Of a DNA stretch of 64,000 bases, positions 32,704 through 41,131 are shown in pieces; positions within the stretch are counted from its first letter, which is position 1, and the number at the start of each line of letters is the position of its first letter. A model generated the notes under the pieces. It saw only the letters and a program-made list of their open reading frames with translations. It was not told where the DNA came from and did not search any database. The translations under genes and the position numbers were made by a program. This stretch comes from Lentzea aerocolonigenes (GTDB taxonomy: Bacteria > Actinomycetota > Actinomycetes > Mycobacteriales > Pseudonocardiaceae). The stretch is taken from positions 186,001-250,000 of the forward strand of contig NZ_BBOJ01000015.1 of assembly GCF_000974445.1 (NCBI RefSeq), written 5' to 3'.

Positions 32704-32718
32704 CGCGCGGTTCATCAT
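32569..32718 (-). CDS. 49-aa peptide made of six S-T-D-W-T repeats
   Basis: From the ATG at 32718 the product is M-M-N-R-A-L followed by six units of 7-8 residues: S-T-D-W-T-F, T-S-T-D-W-T-F, A-K-S-T-D-W-T-F, T-S-T-D-W-T-F, A-S-S-T-D-W-T-F and A-S-T-D-W-T-V, then stop. AAGGAG lies 6 nt before the ATG, and nearly all codons end in G or C, which supports the minus strand. It has no signal peptide or Cys. I do not recognise a family. It resembles AfsS only in being a tiny repeat protein next to an AfsR-type gene. A ribosomal peptide precursor is another possibility. Confidence 0.7.
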   Translation of the reverse strand: MMNRALSTDWTFTSTDWTFAKSTDWTFTSTDWTFASSTDWTFASTDWTV

Positions 32719-32829
32719 GACCGTCTCCTTGTGGGATGTGTTGCGGTTGTGCGAAGGGGGTGAAAAAGGTGAGGACTACTCAGAGTGAGGTCCCCCACAT
32801 GGAGCCACGACTTCGCGTGACCCGGTAGC

Positions 32830-32835
32830 TACAGT
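32830..32835 (+). promoter_or_regulatory. -10 element TACAGT for the diguanylate cyclase gene
   Basis: TACAGT lies 36 nt upstream of the chosen GTG at 32872, with a weak GACTTC 16 bp before it as a possible -35. It would give a short leader that includes the GGTGGGGGTGG ribosome binding region. Confidence 0.35.
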
Positions 32836-32871
32836 GGTTTGTTCCTAGTGGATTTCGGTGGGGGTGGCAGC

Positions 32872-34128
32872 GTGCCTTGGCTCGACCCGCGCCGGTGGAA
32901 GTTATGGTCCCTTCCTCCTGTCGTGCTGACCTACGTCGTGACGACTGCCGTGGCGGCGGCACTCGTCACGCTCGCAACCGCACGGCTTACCCCTGTCGAG
33001 GCGCGCCACTGGATCTGGTTCGCGGCACTCTCCGTCGCCGCGCTGACACACCTGGAAGCGGCGCGCGGCATCGAACGCATCCGCGAAATCTCCTCTGAGG
33101 GCGTTCCTCACGCGCAGATGCAGTCGGTCTGGCAGTTCGCGGGCGTGCTCGTTCTCCCGATGCCACTGGTCGTCCTGCTGGTCGTGACCATTTACCTGCA
33201 CGCGTGGCTGCGGGTGTACAAACGCCGGGCGGTTCTCTACCGGAAACTGTTCTCCGCCGCCACTGTCGTACTTGGATGCGCCGCAGCGCAATGGGTGCTG
33301 GCCATGTTCTCCGCGACAAACCCGTCCGACCTGGACGGTCCACGCGGGCTGGTCGCACTCGTCGTGGCCGGGTTCCTCTACTGGTTCGTCAACTACGCCC
33401 TCGTCGTCGGCGCCATCATCATGACCAACCCCGCGAACCCGATGCGCACCGCGCTCGGCCACGCCTCCGACGTCCTCATCGTCACCGCGTCCGTCGGCCT
33501 CGGCTCCGGCATCGCGATCATCGCCACCGCCCGGCCGTGGCTCTCACCGATCCTGCTGCTCACCGTCCTGGCCCTGCACATGGGCCTGCTGCTGCCGCAG
33601 TTCCGCATCGCCGCCCGCACCGACTCCAAGACCGGCCTGGTCGACGCCACCTTCTGGCACGACGTCGCCGAACGCGAGATCGCCCGCGCCCGCCGCCTCG
33701 TCTCCACCGTCGGCGTCCTGATCCTCGACCTCGACCACTTCAAACAGATCAACGACACCTACGGCCACCTCGCCGGCGACCGCGTCCTGCGCGCCGTCGC
33801 CGACGCCCTCAAACACGCCGTGCGCTCCTACGACCTCGTCGGCCGCTTCGGCGGCGAGGAGTTCGCCGTCCTGCTGCCCGGCGTCGGCACCAACGAGGTC
33901 CGCGCCACTGCCGAACGCATCCGCTTCGACATCGCCCGCCTCGAGGTCGAAGTCGTCGACCGCGTCGGCGAGACCCGCGTCATCACCGGCCTCACCGGAT
34001 CCGTCGGCGCCGCCGTCTTCCCCGACTCCGCGACCGAGCTCAGCCCCCTGCTGCTCGCCGCCGACGACGCCCTCTACCAGGCCAAGAGCAACGGCCGCGA
34101 CCGCGTCGCCACCGCCCAGGTCCACTGA
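32872..34128 (+). CDS. Membrane diguanylate cyclase (GGDEF domain)
   Basis: The protein of about 418 aa has five to six N-terminal membrane helices (to about residue 240) and a C-terminal GGDEF domain (about 250-410). The active site G-G-E-E-F is intact (about 327-331), and the substrate loop contains L-D-L-D-H-F-K-Q-I-N-D. The R-S-Y-D motif five residues before it is a canonical inhibitory I-site. It should make cyclic-di-GMP under product inhibition. The start is the GTG at 32872 with a GGTGGGGGTGG region upstream; a TTG at 32839 and a GTG at 32848 are alternatives. Confidence 0.9.
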   Translation: MPWLDPRRWKLWSLPPVVLTYVVTTAVAAALVTLATARLTPVEARHWIWFAALSVAALTHLEAARGIERIREISSEGVPHAQMQSVWQFAGVLVLPMPLVVLLVVTIYLHAWLRVYKRRAVLYRKLFSAATVVLGCAAAQWVLAMFSATNPSDLDGPRGLVALVVAGFLYWFVNYALVVGAIIMTNPANPMRTALGHASDVLIVTASVGLGSGIAIIATARPWLSPILLLTVLALHMGLLLPQFRIAARTDSKTGLVDATFWHDVAEREIARARRLVSTVGVLILDLDHFKQINDTYGHLAGDRVLRAVADALKHAVRSYDLVGRFGGEEFAVLLPGVGTNEVRATAERIRFDIARLEVEVVDRVGETRVITGLTGSVGAAVFPDSATELSPLLLAADDALYQAKSNGRDRVATAQVH

Positions 34129-34135
34129 CGACGCC

Positions 34136-34978
34136 TCAGGCGTCGAGGAACTCCGCGATCCGCTTCGCCACCGCGTCCGGCTCCTCCACCCACGGGAAGT
34201 GCCCCACACCCTCGTGCACGTGCAGGGTCGAACCGGGGAACAGATCAGCCAGCTCCGCACACCGCCGCACCGGCGAAATCGGATCCTCCGAACACGCGTA
34301 CACCAGCACCGGGTGGTCGAAGTCCGCCAACGCCCGCCGCAACACCCCCGGCACGAACGCACCCTCGGCGTTGTACCCCAGCGCGACCTCGTACTTCCAC
34401 TGCCCCAGCTCAGCCCGCGCATGCGCCTGCGCCCGCTCGTCCCACCGCGCGTACAACAACGGCGACGCCGCCACCCGGTTCTCCACCGACGTGTCCCCCT
34501 CGGCCGTGCGCCGCAACGCCGTCGTCGCCGCCTCGAACCACGGCTCACCGGCCCGCGCCGCCAGGAACACGTCCCAGTCGCTCTGCTCCGGCGACAACCC
34601 CACCGACCGCAACGCCGGCGTCAGCAGCACCAGCCTGCCCACCCGGTCCGGGAAATCCGCCGCGTACCCCATCGCGATCCCCGCACCCGCCGAGTGCCCC
34701 AGCACGTCCACCACGTCCAGCCCCAGGTGACGGCGCAGCATCTCCACGTCCCGCACCAGCATGTCCCGCCGGTACGTGAACGGATCCACCGGCGCCCCGG
34801 ACAGCCCCGTACCCCGGTTGTCCAAGATCACCAGCCGCCGCGACGCGTCCAGCCCGCCCAGCGTCTCCAGGTACTCCGAAGCCCGGCCAGGACCACCCGC
34901 CAGCACGACCAGCGGAACACCGTCGCCCGCCTCCCGATAGGCGAGCTCCGTACCGTCGAACGAGGTGAAACGTGCCAT
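34136..34978 (-). CDS. Alpha/beta hydrolase (proline-iminopeptidase-like)
   Basis: The 280-aa protein has the hydrolase fold with oxyanion segment V-L-A-G-G-P-G (about 26-32) and N-R-G-T-G-L-S-G (about 54-61). The nucleophile elbow is L-G-H-S-A-G-A (about 92-98), with an Asp in C-S-E-D-P near 229-233 and a His in G-V-G-H-F-P near 258-263. The substrate is unknown. The ATG at 34978 begins M-A-R-F-T-S-F-D-G. The divergent F420-type gene starts only 10 bp away, so each promoter must lie inside the other gene. Confidence 0.88.
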   Translation of the reverse strand: MARFTSFDGTELAYREAGDGVPLVVLAGGPGRASEYLETLGGLDASRRLVILDNRGTGLSGAPVDPFTYRRDMLVRDVEMLRRHLGLDVVDVLGHSAGAGIAMGYAADFPDRVGRLVLLTPALRSVGLSPEQSDWDVFLAARAGEPWFEAATTALRRTAEGDTSVENRVAASPLLYARWDERAQAHARAELGQWKYEVALGYNAEGAFVPGVLRRALADFDHPVLVYACSEDPISPVRRCAELADLFPGSTLHVHEGVGHFPWVEEPDAVAKRIAEFLDA

Positions 34979-34988
34979 GCTGCACATC

Positions 34989-35453
34989 ATGCCGAAGATC
35001 GCCACGGCCGACGTCGTCGACCGGCCGCAGCTGCTCGAGTTCCTCCGCACCCGCCACCACGGCGTCCTCATCACCCACCGCAGCACCACCGACGGACTCC
35101 AGGTCTCCCCCGTCTCCTGCGGCGTCGACGAGCACGGCCGCATCGTCATCGCGACCTACCCCCAGCGCGCCAAGGTCCGCAACGCCCGCCGCAACCCCGC
35201 CGTCACCATGTGCGTGCTCTCCGACGACTGGGACGGCCCCTACGTCCAGATCAACGGCACCGCCGAAATCCTCGACCTGCCCGAGGCACTCGAGGACTTC
35301 GTCGACTACTACCGCTGCATCGCAGGCGAACACCCCGACTGGGACGAGTACCGCGCCGCCATGCTCCGCCAGGGCAAGTCCCTCGTCCGCATCACCATCG
35401 ACACCTGGGGCCCGATCGCGACCGGCGGCTTCCCACCCGAACTGGACGCCTAG
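34989..35453 (+). CDS. PPOX-class F420-dependent oxidoreductase family protein
   Basis: The 154-aa split-barrel flavin/F420-binding protein contains R-H-H-G-V-L-I-T-H-R-S (about 22-32), G-L-Q-V-S-P-V-S-C-G-V (about 36-46) and A-K-V-R-N-A-R-R-N-P-A-V-T (about 61-73), as in actinobacterial F420-dependent reductases and heme/biliverdin-related proteins. It would reduce a small molecule with F420H2. The start is chosen at the third in-frame ATG; an earlier ATG at 34977 would overlap the divergent start. The 3' end overlaps the VOC gene by 4 bp. Confidence 0.88.
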   Translation: MPKIATADVVDRPQLLEFLRTRHHGVLITHRSTTDGLQVSPVSCGVDEHGRIVIATYPQRAKVRNARRNPAVTMCVLSDDWDGPYVQINGTAEILDLPEALEDFVDYYRCIAGEHPDWDEYRAAMLRQGKSLVRITIDTWGPIATGGFPPELDA

Positions 35454-36097
35454 CTCACCGCCCAGGTGCCACCCCAGCCCTTCGGCTGCTCCAGCACCAC
35501 GCACGCACCACCGTGCGGACCCTCGATCGACGCGATCCGTCCCGTTGGCACGGTCGTCGGCTCCAGCAGCACACGACCGTCCAACTCGGACACCCGCGCA
35601 CACGCGGCCTCCACGTCGTCCACCGCGAAGTACACCTGCCAGCCCGACGCCCGATCCGTCGTCAGACGACCCGCCACCGGGCGCGGATCACCGTGCCGCG
35701 ACGACGTGAACAACACGAAGTCCTCGACACCGGGCCGCACCTCCCAGCCCAGCTCCGCCACCCAGTACTCGTCATCGGGCTCCGCGGTCATCAACTCCAC
35801 CCAGCACGGCTCACCAGCCCGCGGCGCCGGAGCCCACGGACCGTGCAGCACCCTGCCGGTGTCCACAGAGGAATTGACCTTCAGCTCCCGCGGCTCGTCG
35901 CCACCGAAGAACACACGCCAACCCTGTTCTCCCGCAACAACTCCCGCCACGAGTCTGTCACCCACCCAGCCCGAGAAAGACCCGCCCGGCTCCGCTATCA
36001 CCGACCAACCGAGCACACCGGCGAAGAAGTCCACCGACAGCTCAGGCTCGGCAACACTCAACTCAAGACGACGCAAACCACAAGACGACACGGGCAT
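35450..36097 (-). CDS. VOC-family (glyoxalase/bleomycin-resistance fold) protein, two-module
   Basis: The 215-aa protein has two beta-alpha-beta-beta-beta modules. The first starts L-R-R-L-E-L-S-V-A-E-P (about 8-18). The second contains G-W-Q-V-Y-F-A-V-D-D-V-E (about 151-162) and ends I-E-G-P-H-G-G-A-C-V-V-L-E (about 191-203). The fold binds metals or hydrophobic ligands; possible roles are ring cleavage, isomerisation or antibiotic binding. It is similar in style to CFP32-type proteins. The specific reaction is not predictable. Confidence 0.82.
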   Translation of the reverse strand: MPVSSCGLRRLELSVAEPELSVDFFAGVLGWSVIAEPGGSFSGWVGDRLVAGVVAGEQGWRVFFGGDEPRELKVNSSVDTGRVLHGPWAPAPRAGEPCWVELMTAEPDDEYWVAELGWEVRPGVEDFVLFTSSRHGDPRPVAGRLTTDRASGWQVYFAVDDVEAACARVSELDGRVLLEPTTVPTGRIASIEGPHGGACVVLEQPKGWGGTWAVS

Positions 36098-36112
36098 CCC
36101 ATCGGGCGGAGA

Positions 36113-38122
36113 TCAGGAGCGCGCACCATCCTCTGCTCCGACCACCCGAGACGACAATGCGCCATTCGGCGGCATGCGCTCCGCGCTCACCACGTCACGC
36201 AACGGCACCGGCCGACCCAGGTGAAAACCCTGCCCGACCCGCACCCCCAGCCCCCGCAACACCTCCACCTGCGACGGCCGCTCCACCCACTCCGCCACCG
36301 CCGACAAACCCAGCCCGTTCGCGATCTGCACGATCCCCGAGACCAGCACCGCGTCCGCGTCGTTGGTCTCGATGCCCTTCACGAACTCACCGTCGATCTT
36401 GATCCCCGTGATCGGCAGATGCTTCAGGTGCACGAAAGACCCGAACCCCGAACCGAAGTCGTCCAACGTGATCCGGCACCCGAAACTCCGCAGCTGCGTC
36501 GCCAGCGTCACCGCCGCGTCCAGGTTCGTCACCGCCGCCGTCTCCGTGATCTCCAAACCCAACCGGCCCGGCGCCACCCCCGCCGACCCGAGCTTGTCCA
36601 GCACGAAGTTCCCGAAGTCCGGATCCTCCAACGTCCGCCCCGACACGTTCACGTTGAACCGCAACCGCGAGTCCGGCTCCGCCACCAACGCGTCGATCGC
36701 CGTCGACAACACCCACCGGTCGACCTCCAGGATCAGGTTCGACCGCTCCGCCACCGGCAGGAAGTCGGCAGGCCCCAGATACGGCTCCTGCCCGTCCTCC
36801 AACCGCAACAACAACTCGTGCCCCAGCGTCTGCCCCGACGACAGCTCCACCATCGGCATCCCGTACAACGCCAGCCCGCCACCCGCCAGCGCAGACCGCA
36901 ACCGGTCCAGCACACTGACCCGCTTCACCGTGTCCGCGTAGTGGTTCGGCTCGTACACCGTCACCCGGTCCCGGCCCGCCGCCTTCGACGCGTACAACGC
37001 CAGATCCGCGTTCGCCAGCACCAGCTCCCACGAATCCCCCGGACCGAACTCCGCCAATCCAGTCGACACCGTGATCCGCGCCGGCGTACCGATCCCCGCC
37101 AGCGGAAAACCCGCCACGGCTTCCTTCAGGTTGTCCGCCACCTCGGACGCGTCCTTCAACGACGCACCCGGCAACACCACCGCGAACTCGTCACCGCCCA
37201 GACGCGCGATCAACCGATCACCCAGACGCGACTGCAACGCCGACGCCAGCATCCGCATCACCCGGTCACCCACCGCGTGACCCCGCAGATCGTTGACGTC
37301 CTTGAAGTTGTCCAGATCCAGCACCAGCAACGCACCCGAACCGTTGTTCGCGAGCTCCTGCTCCAACGCCCGCGTCAACGCACGCCGGTTCGGCAACCCA
37401 GTCAACGGGTCCTGCTCGGCCATCCGCACCAGCTCGTCGTGCACCCGCGACGACTGCGTCACGTCGTGCGCCGTCCCCAACGCACGCAACGGCGTCCCGT
37501 CGTCATCCACGACGACCTCACCGAAACACTCGAACACCCGCTCCGCACCGTCCGGACGCAACATCCGGTGCGTGTACGAGAACACCGATCCCGACTTCAA
37601 CGCCGCGTCCAGCGTCTCCTCGATCATCGGCAGGTCGTCCGGGTGCACCAGCCGCGAGTACAGCTCGAAGTCGAACGCCGTCCCCGGCTCGAACCCGAAC
37701 ATCTCCAGCAACGTGTCCGACCACGTCACCCGGTCCTCGGAGATCGACCACTCCCACGTCCCCATGCGCCCCAGCGCCTGAGCCCGCCGCAGCGCGTCCG
37801 CCTCCTGGGTCACCGTCAGCTCGCGATCACGCCACGCCGACACGTCCACGACCTCGTACATCAGGTCGTCACCCAGACGTGAACACCGCACCTCGAGCCA
37901 CTTCGGCCCCGGCGCCAGCACCTCCCGCGTCGGAGCGGGTCCCTCGGGCACACCGGGCAGCAGCGCGGGCAACGACCGCCCGTACGCCTGCTCGACCGGA
38001 ACCCCCAGCACAGCACCCAAAGCGCGGTTGCACCACAACAGGTTCCCGCGTGCGTCCGTCACGGCATAGCCGACATCCGCTCGGTCCAGCACCGTGCGGC
38101 AGTAGGAGGTCACGCGCGTCAT
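36113..38122 (-). CDS. PAS-PAS-GGDEF-EAL cyclic-di-GMP protein
   Basis: The protein of about 669 aa has a first PAS domain (about 5-95), a second PAS/PAC domain (about 120-225) and a GGDEF domain with intact G-G-D-E-F (309-313). The EAL domain has the first-motif Glu retained as H-E-L-L-L-R, then F-N-V-N-V-S-G, E-I-T-E-T, L-D-D-F-G-S-G-F and I-K-I-D, so key metal and catalytic residues are present. Both synthesis and hydrolysis of cyclic-di-GMP are plausible, set by PAS ligands. It is soluble. A GTG at 38179, 6 nt after the upstream stop codon, is an alternative coupled start. Confidence 0.9.
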   Translation of the reverse strand: MTRVTSYCRTVLDRADVGYAVTDARGNLLWCNRALGAVLGVPVEQAYGRSLPALLPGVPEGPAPTREVLAPGPKWLEVRCSRLGDDLMYEVVDVSAWRDRELTVTQEADALRRAQALGRMGTWEWSISEDRVTWSDTLLEMFGFEPGTAFDFELYSRLVHPDDLPMIEETLDAALKSGSVFSYTHRMLRPDGAERVFECFGEVVVDDDGTPLRALGTAHDVTQSSRVHDELVRMAEQDPLTGLPNRRALTRALEQELANNGSGALLVLDLDNFKDVNDLRGHAVGDRVMRMLASALQSRLGDRLIARLGGDEFAVVLPGASLKDASEVADNLKEAVAGFPLAGIGTPARITVSTGLAEFGPGDSWELVLANADLALYASKAAGRDRVTVYEPNHYADTVKRVSVLDRLRSALAGGGLALYGMPMVELSSGQTLGHELLLRLEDGQEPYLGPADFLPVAERSNLILEVDRWVLSTAIDALVAEPDSRLRFNVNVSGRTLEDPDFGNFVLDKLGSAGVAPGRLGLEITETAAVTNLDAAVTLATQLRSFGCRITLDDFGSGFGSFVHLKHLPITGIKIDGEFVKGIETNDADAVLVSGIVQIANGLGLSAVAEWVERPSQVEVLRGLGVRVGQGFHLGRPVPLRDVVSAERMPPNGALSSRVVGAEDGARS

Positions 38123-38185
38123 GATCGTCCGATCACCGGACGTAAGCAACCCGCTACGCCGGTCAGTTCGCAACTTCACGAACGG

Positions 38186-38515
38186 CTAACGCAGCCGTTC
38201 CAAACCCTTCGCCGACTCCACCAGCTCCGCCGCCAGCTTCCTCAGCTCGTCGTTCTCCGCCCCGTCCTGTGCCGCGGTGACCACGTCCTCCGCGGCACAC
38301 CGCAGCTGGAACAACCTGTCCTGCAGGTCCGCCAGCTCCGCGGTGGACAGCACCACCGCGTCCTCCGGAAGGCCACCACGCTGCAGCGCCGCCCGGCGTT
38401 CGTAAGCCCGCTGACGGCACGGCTGTGCGCAGTACCGCCTCGGCCGGCCGATCCGCCCACTCCCCGGCAACCGCCGCCCGCACCACGCACAGTGCCTGGG
38501 CTCATCCGCCTCCAT
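38186..38515 (-). CDS. Small zinc-finger protein with C-terminal coiled coil
   Basis: The 109-aa protein has C-A-W-C-G-R-R near residues 9-15 and R-Y-C-A-Q-P-C-R-Q-R-A-Y-E near 27-39, a four-Cys zinc knuckle seen in many small actinobacterial proteins (pattern 'R-Y-C-s-x-x-C-R-Q-R-A'). A Leu-rich amphipathic helix (about 55-109) that may dimerise follows. GGAG lies 8 nt before the ATG at 38515. It sits just upstream of the GGDEF-EAL gene, probably in one operon, and could be its regulator. The function is not established. Confidence 0.75.
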   Translation of the reverse strand: MEADEPRHCAWCGRRLPGSGRIGRPRRYCAQPCRQRAYERRAALQRGGLPEDAVVLSTAELADLQDRLFQLRCAAEDVVTAAQDGAENDELRKLAAELVESAKGLERLR

Positions 38516-38908
38516 GGAGCGCTCCATGGCGCGCGACGGTAGCGAACTGCGGCGGTTGACCTCCAGCGACGCGCCAGAAAGCCCGACCTTCGTAGGGAAC
38601 CGGACACTACCGTTTCGGCGATTGCTGTTCGTTTCGGGTGGGGTTTGGTCGCGTTGAGTCGGTTGATGACGTTGCGGCTGCTTCGATTGATCGGTTTTCA
38701 ACGACTTCTCCCTGACGCGGCTCCGGATCCTCTTCGATGACCGCGGGGCTGCCCCGGTTCCGTGGCGTTGTTGACTCAGGACTGTTCTGTGGACGGGACG
38801 ACTGACAGGTTTGATTTCAGACTGCACTGAAGCAATAGAGGACAAGAAGAAAGTGTCACGCCACCCACAGTCCACCCCGGAGCCATTCCCGGAAGGCACA
38901 CTCAGGAG
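38516..38908. other. 393-bp intergenic region without a recognised gene
   Basis: The stretch has lower GC in the middle (about 38620-38720, with repeated GTTGA motifs). No open frame with natural protein composition was seen on either strand, and there is no tRNA-like fold. It must hold the divergent promoters of the zinc-finger gene and the GDPD gene. On the minus strand TAGTGT (around 38605-38610) is a good -10 candidate for the former. Confidence 0.5.
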
Positions 38909-39670
38909 GTGACCCACCCGTACCTCGCAGGCCCGCGCCCTCGAGCCTTCGCCCACCGCGGCTGGCACGTCGACGACCTCACCGGCATGGAGAACTCCCT
39001 CAGCTCGTTCCGCCGAGCCGTCCAGGAGGGCTACCGCTACATCGAGACCGACGTCCACGCCACCGCCGACGGCGAGGTCGTGGTCCACCACGACCACACG
39101 CTCGACCGCACCACCGACGGCGAAGGTCGCGTCGCCGACCTGCCGTGGACCGAGGTGCGAAACGCCCGCATCGGCGGACGCGAACCCATCGCCCGCCTCG
39201 CCGACGTCCTCGAAGAACTCCCCGACACGTTCTTCAACATCGACGTCAAGGCAGACAACGCCGTCGAACCGATCATCACCCTGCTGCGCAAAGCCAAGTC
39301 CCTGCACCGCGTCTGCCTCGCGAGCTTCTCCGACAACCGCCTCGCCCGCCTGCGCCGCCGCGGCGGACCCGGCCTGCTCACCTCCATGGGACCCCGCTCC
39401 GCCGGCGCGCTCTGGGCCGCCGGACGCATCCCGTTCGCCGGACTCGCCGTCCGCGGCCAGGTCGCCCAGGTACCCGTCAACCAGGGACGCCTCAAGATCG
39501 TCGACGGGAAGTTCGTCCAGGCCGCCCACCGCCGCGACCTCGAAGTGCACGTGTGGACCGTCGACGACGAAGCCGACATGCGCGCCCTGCTCGACCTCGG
39601 CGTCGACGGACTCGTCACCGACAGGCCCGACGTCCTGCGCGAAGTACTCCGCTCGCGCGGCAACTGGTAA
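38909..39670 (+). CDS. Glycerophosphodiester phosphodiesterase
   Basis: The 253-aa GDPD TIM-barrel protein has A-H-R-G-W (15-19, catalytic His/Arg). It also has E-T-D-V-H-A-T-A-D-G (about 46-55, metal-binding Glu and Asp), V-V-V-H-H-D (about 57-62, second His) and F-F-N-I-D-V-K-A-D (about 110-118). It hydrolyses glycerophosphodiesters to glycerol-3-phosphate and an alcohol. No signal peptide, so it is likely cytoplasmic. The GTG at 38909 is immediately preceded by AGGAG, too close for normal use; GGAAGG lies 12 nt away. Confidence 0.9.
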   Translation: MTHPYLAGPRPRAFAHRGWHVDDLTGMENSLSSFRRAVQEGYRYIETDVHATADGEVVVHHDHTLDRTTDGEGRVADLPWTEVRNARIGGREPIARLADVLEELPDTFFNIDVKADNAVEPIITLLRKAKSLHRVCLASFSDNRLARLRRRGGPGLLTSMGPRSAGALWAAGRIPFAGLAVRGQVAQVPVNQGRLKIVDGKFVQAAHRRDLEVHVWTVDDEADMRALLDLGVDGLVTDRPDVLREVLRSRGNW

Positions 39671-39710
39671 CAGGTTGGACAGTCGATCATCGGCCGTGTC
39701 GGCGGACAAG

Positions 39711-39716
39711 TACAGT
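39711..39716 (+). promoter_or_regulatory. -10 element TACAGT, leaderless transporter transcript
   Basis: TACAGT lies 8 nt before the ATG at 39725, in the position expected for a transcript starting at the initiation codon. Confidence 0.4.
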
Positions 39717-39724
39717 CCGCCGAC

Positions 39725-41131
39725 ATGAAGGTCAAGGGCGACGACGCCGCCGACGCCAAAACCGCCCGCCGCCGCGAACAGCGCGGCTGGGTCTGGTACG
39801 ACGTGGCGAACTCCGTGTTCCCCACGTCCGTGGTCACAGTCTTCTTCTCGCTTTACCTCACGAGCATCGCGACGAACGCCGCCAAGGCCGACACCGCGCT
39901 CAACGGCGCGAACCCCTGCGCGGGCGACAACGCGTTCGACCACTGCGACGTCACGTTCCTCGGACTGCAGTTCCCCGCCGGCTCGCTGTGGGGCTACCTG
40001 CTCTCCCTCGCCACCGTGATCCAGGTCGTCGTGCTGCCGGTCATGGGCGCCATCGCCGACCGCACCCAGAACAAGAAGAAGATGCTCGCCTTCTTCGCCT
40101 TCACCGGCTCCGCGGCCACCATCGCGCTCGCGACCGTGCAAGGCACCAACTGGACCCTCGGCGTGCTGTTCTTCGTCATCGCCAACATCTGCTACGGCGC
40201 CAGCGTCGTCGTCTACTACGCCTTCCTCCCCGAGATCGCCGCACCCGACGAACGCGACGCCGTCTCAAGCCGCGGCTGGGCGTTCGGCTACCTCGGCGGC
40301 GGCGTCGCCCTCGCGATCCAGCTCGGCATCACCCTGTCCGCCGACTCCCTCGGCATCACCGCGGGCGACGCCGCGCGCATCGCGTTCGTCATCTCCGGCC
40401 TCTGGTGGGCGGGCTTCACGTTCATCCCACTCACCCGCCTCACCGAGCACCAGTCACCCCACGGCCGCGAACACGGCGCCTCGGTGATCTCCGCGGGCTT
40501 CAAGGAGCTCGGCACGACCCTCAAGCAGGCCAAGGCCTTCCCGCTCACCCTGGCCTTCCTCGGCACCTACCTGATCTACACCGACGGCATCGCGACCGTC
40601 GCCAACGTCTCCGCCCAGTACGGCAGCGTCGAGCTCAAGTTCGAACAGCAGACGCTCATCACGGTGATCCTGATCGTCCAGTTCGTCGCGTTCATCGGCG
40701 GCGTCCTGCACGGCTTCGTCGCCAAGCGCGTCGGCGCCAAGAAGACGATCCTCGGCTCGCTGCTCGTGTGGATCGTCGTGATCACCGCCGCGTTCTTCGT
40801 CGAGGCCGGCGACGAGATGCAGTTCTACCTCGTCGCCGCGGGCATCGGCATCGTGCTCGGCGGCACGAACGCCTTGTCCCGCAGCCTGTTCAGCCAGATG
40901 GTGCCGCCCGGCCGCGAGGCGCAGTACTTCTCGCTCTACGAGGTCGGCGAACGCTCCACCAGCTGGCTCGGCCCGCTGGTGTTCGCCGGCGTCGGCCAGG
41001 CCACCGGCAGCCTGCGCCCCGCCATCCTCGCCCTGATCATCTTCTTCGTCGCCGGCTTCGTCCTGCTGATCTTCGTGCCGGTGCGCCGCGCCATCAAGGC
41101 CGTCGGGAACGAAGAACCCGCTCTCGTGTGA
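39725..41131 (+). CDS. UMF1-family MFS transporter (Atg22-like)
   Basis: The 468-aa protein has about 12 membrane helices. It begins with the UMF1/Atg22 signature R-G-W-V-W-Y-D-V-A-N-S-V-F (about 20-32), then P-V-M-G-A-I-A-D-R-T-Q-N-K-K (about 104-117). UMF1 proteins are MFS members of uncertain substrate; the yeast relative exports amino acids from the vacuole. It is encoded after a GDPD gene, which hints at lipid head-group or glycerol-phosphate traffic, but this is only positional. The end overlaps the convergent membrane-protein gene by 38 bp. Confidence 0.9.
   Translation: MKVKGDDAADAKTARRREQRGWVWYDVANSVFPTSVVTVFFSLYLTSIATNAAKADTALNGANPCAGDNAFDHCDVTFLGLQFPAGSLWGYLLSLATVIQVVVLPVMGAIADRTQNKKKMLAFFAFTGSAATIALATVQGTNWTLGVLFFVIANICYGASVVVYYAFLPEIAAPDERDAVSSRGWAFGYLGGGVALAIQLGITLSADSLGITAGDAARIAFVISGLWWAGFTFIPLTRLTEHQSPHGREHGASVISAGFKELGTTLKQAKAFPLTLAFLGTYLIYTDGIATVANVSAQYGSVELKFEQQTLITVILIVQFVAFIGGVLHGFVAKRVGAKKTILGSLLVWIVVITAAFFVEAGDEMQFYLVAAGIGIVLGGTNALSRSLFSQMVPPGREAQYFSLYEVGERSTSWLGPLVFAGVGQATGSLRPAILALIIFFVAGFVLLIFVPVRRAIKAVGNEEPALV

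Noticed and set aside
32510-32788. Plus-strand open frame with V-Q-S-V-D/E repeats
   Set aside because: It is the antisense of the S-T-D-W-T peptide gene. The minus frame has a good ribosome site and better codon use, while the plus frame has none.
34199-37882. Plus-strand open frame of more than 1200 codons
   Set aside because: It is antisense to four well-supported genes and has Arg/His/Pro-rich composition typical of a GC-rich shadow frame.
38620-38720. tRNA or structured RNA in the low-GC part of the intergenic region
   Set aside because: No cloverleaf, T-loop motif or long stem could be built by eye.
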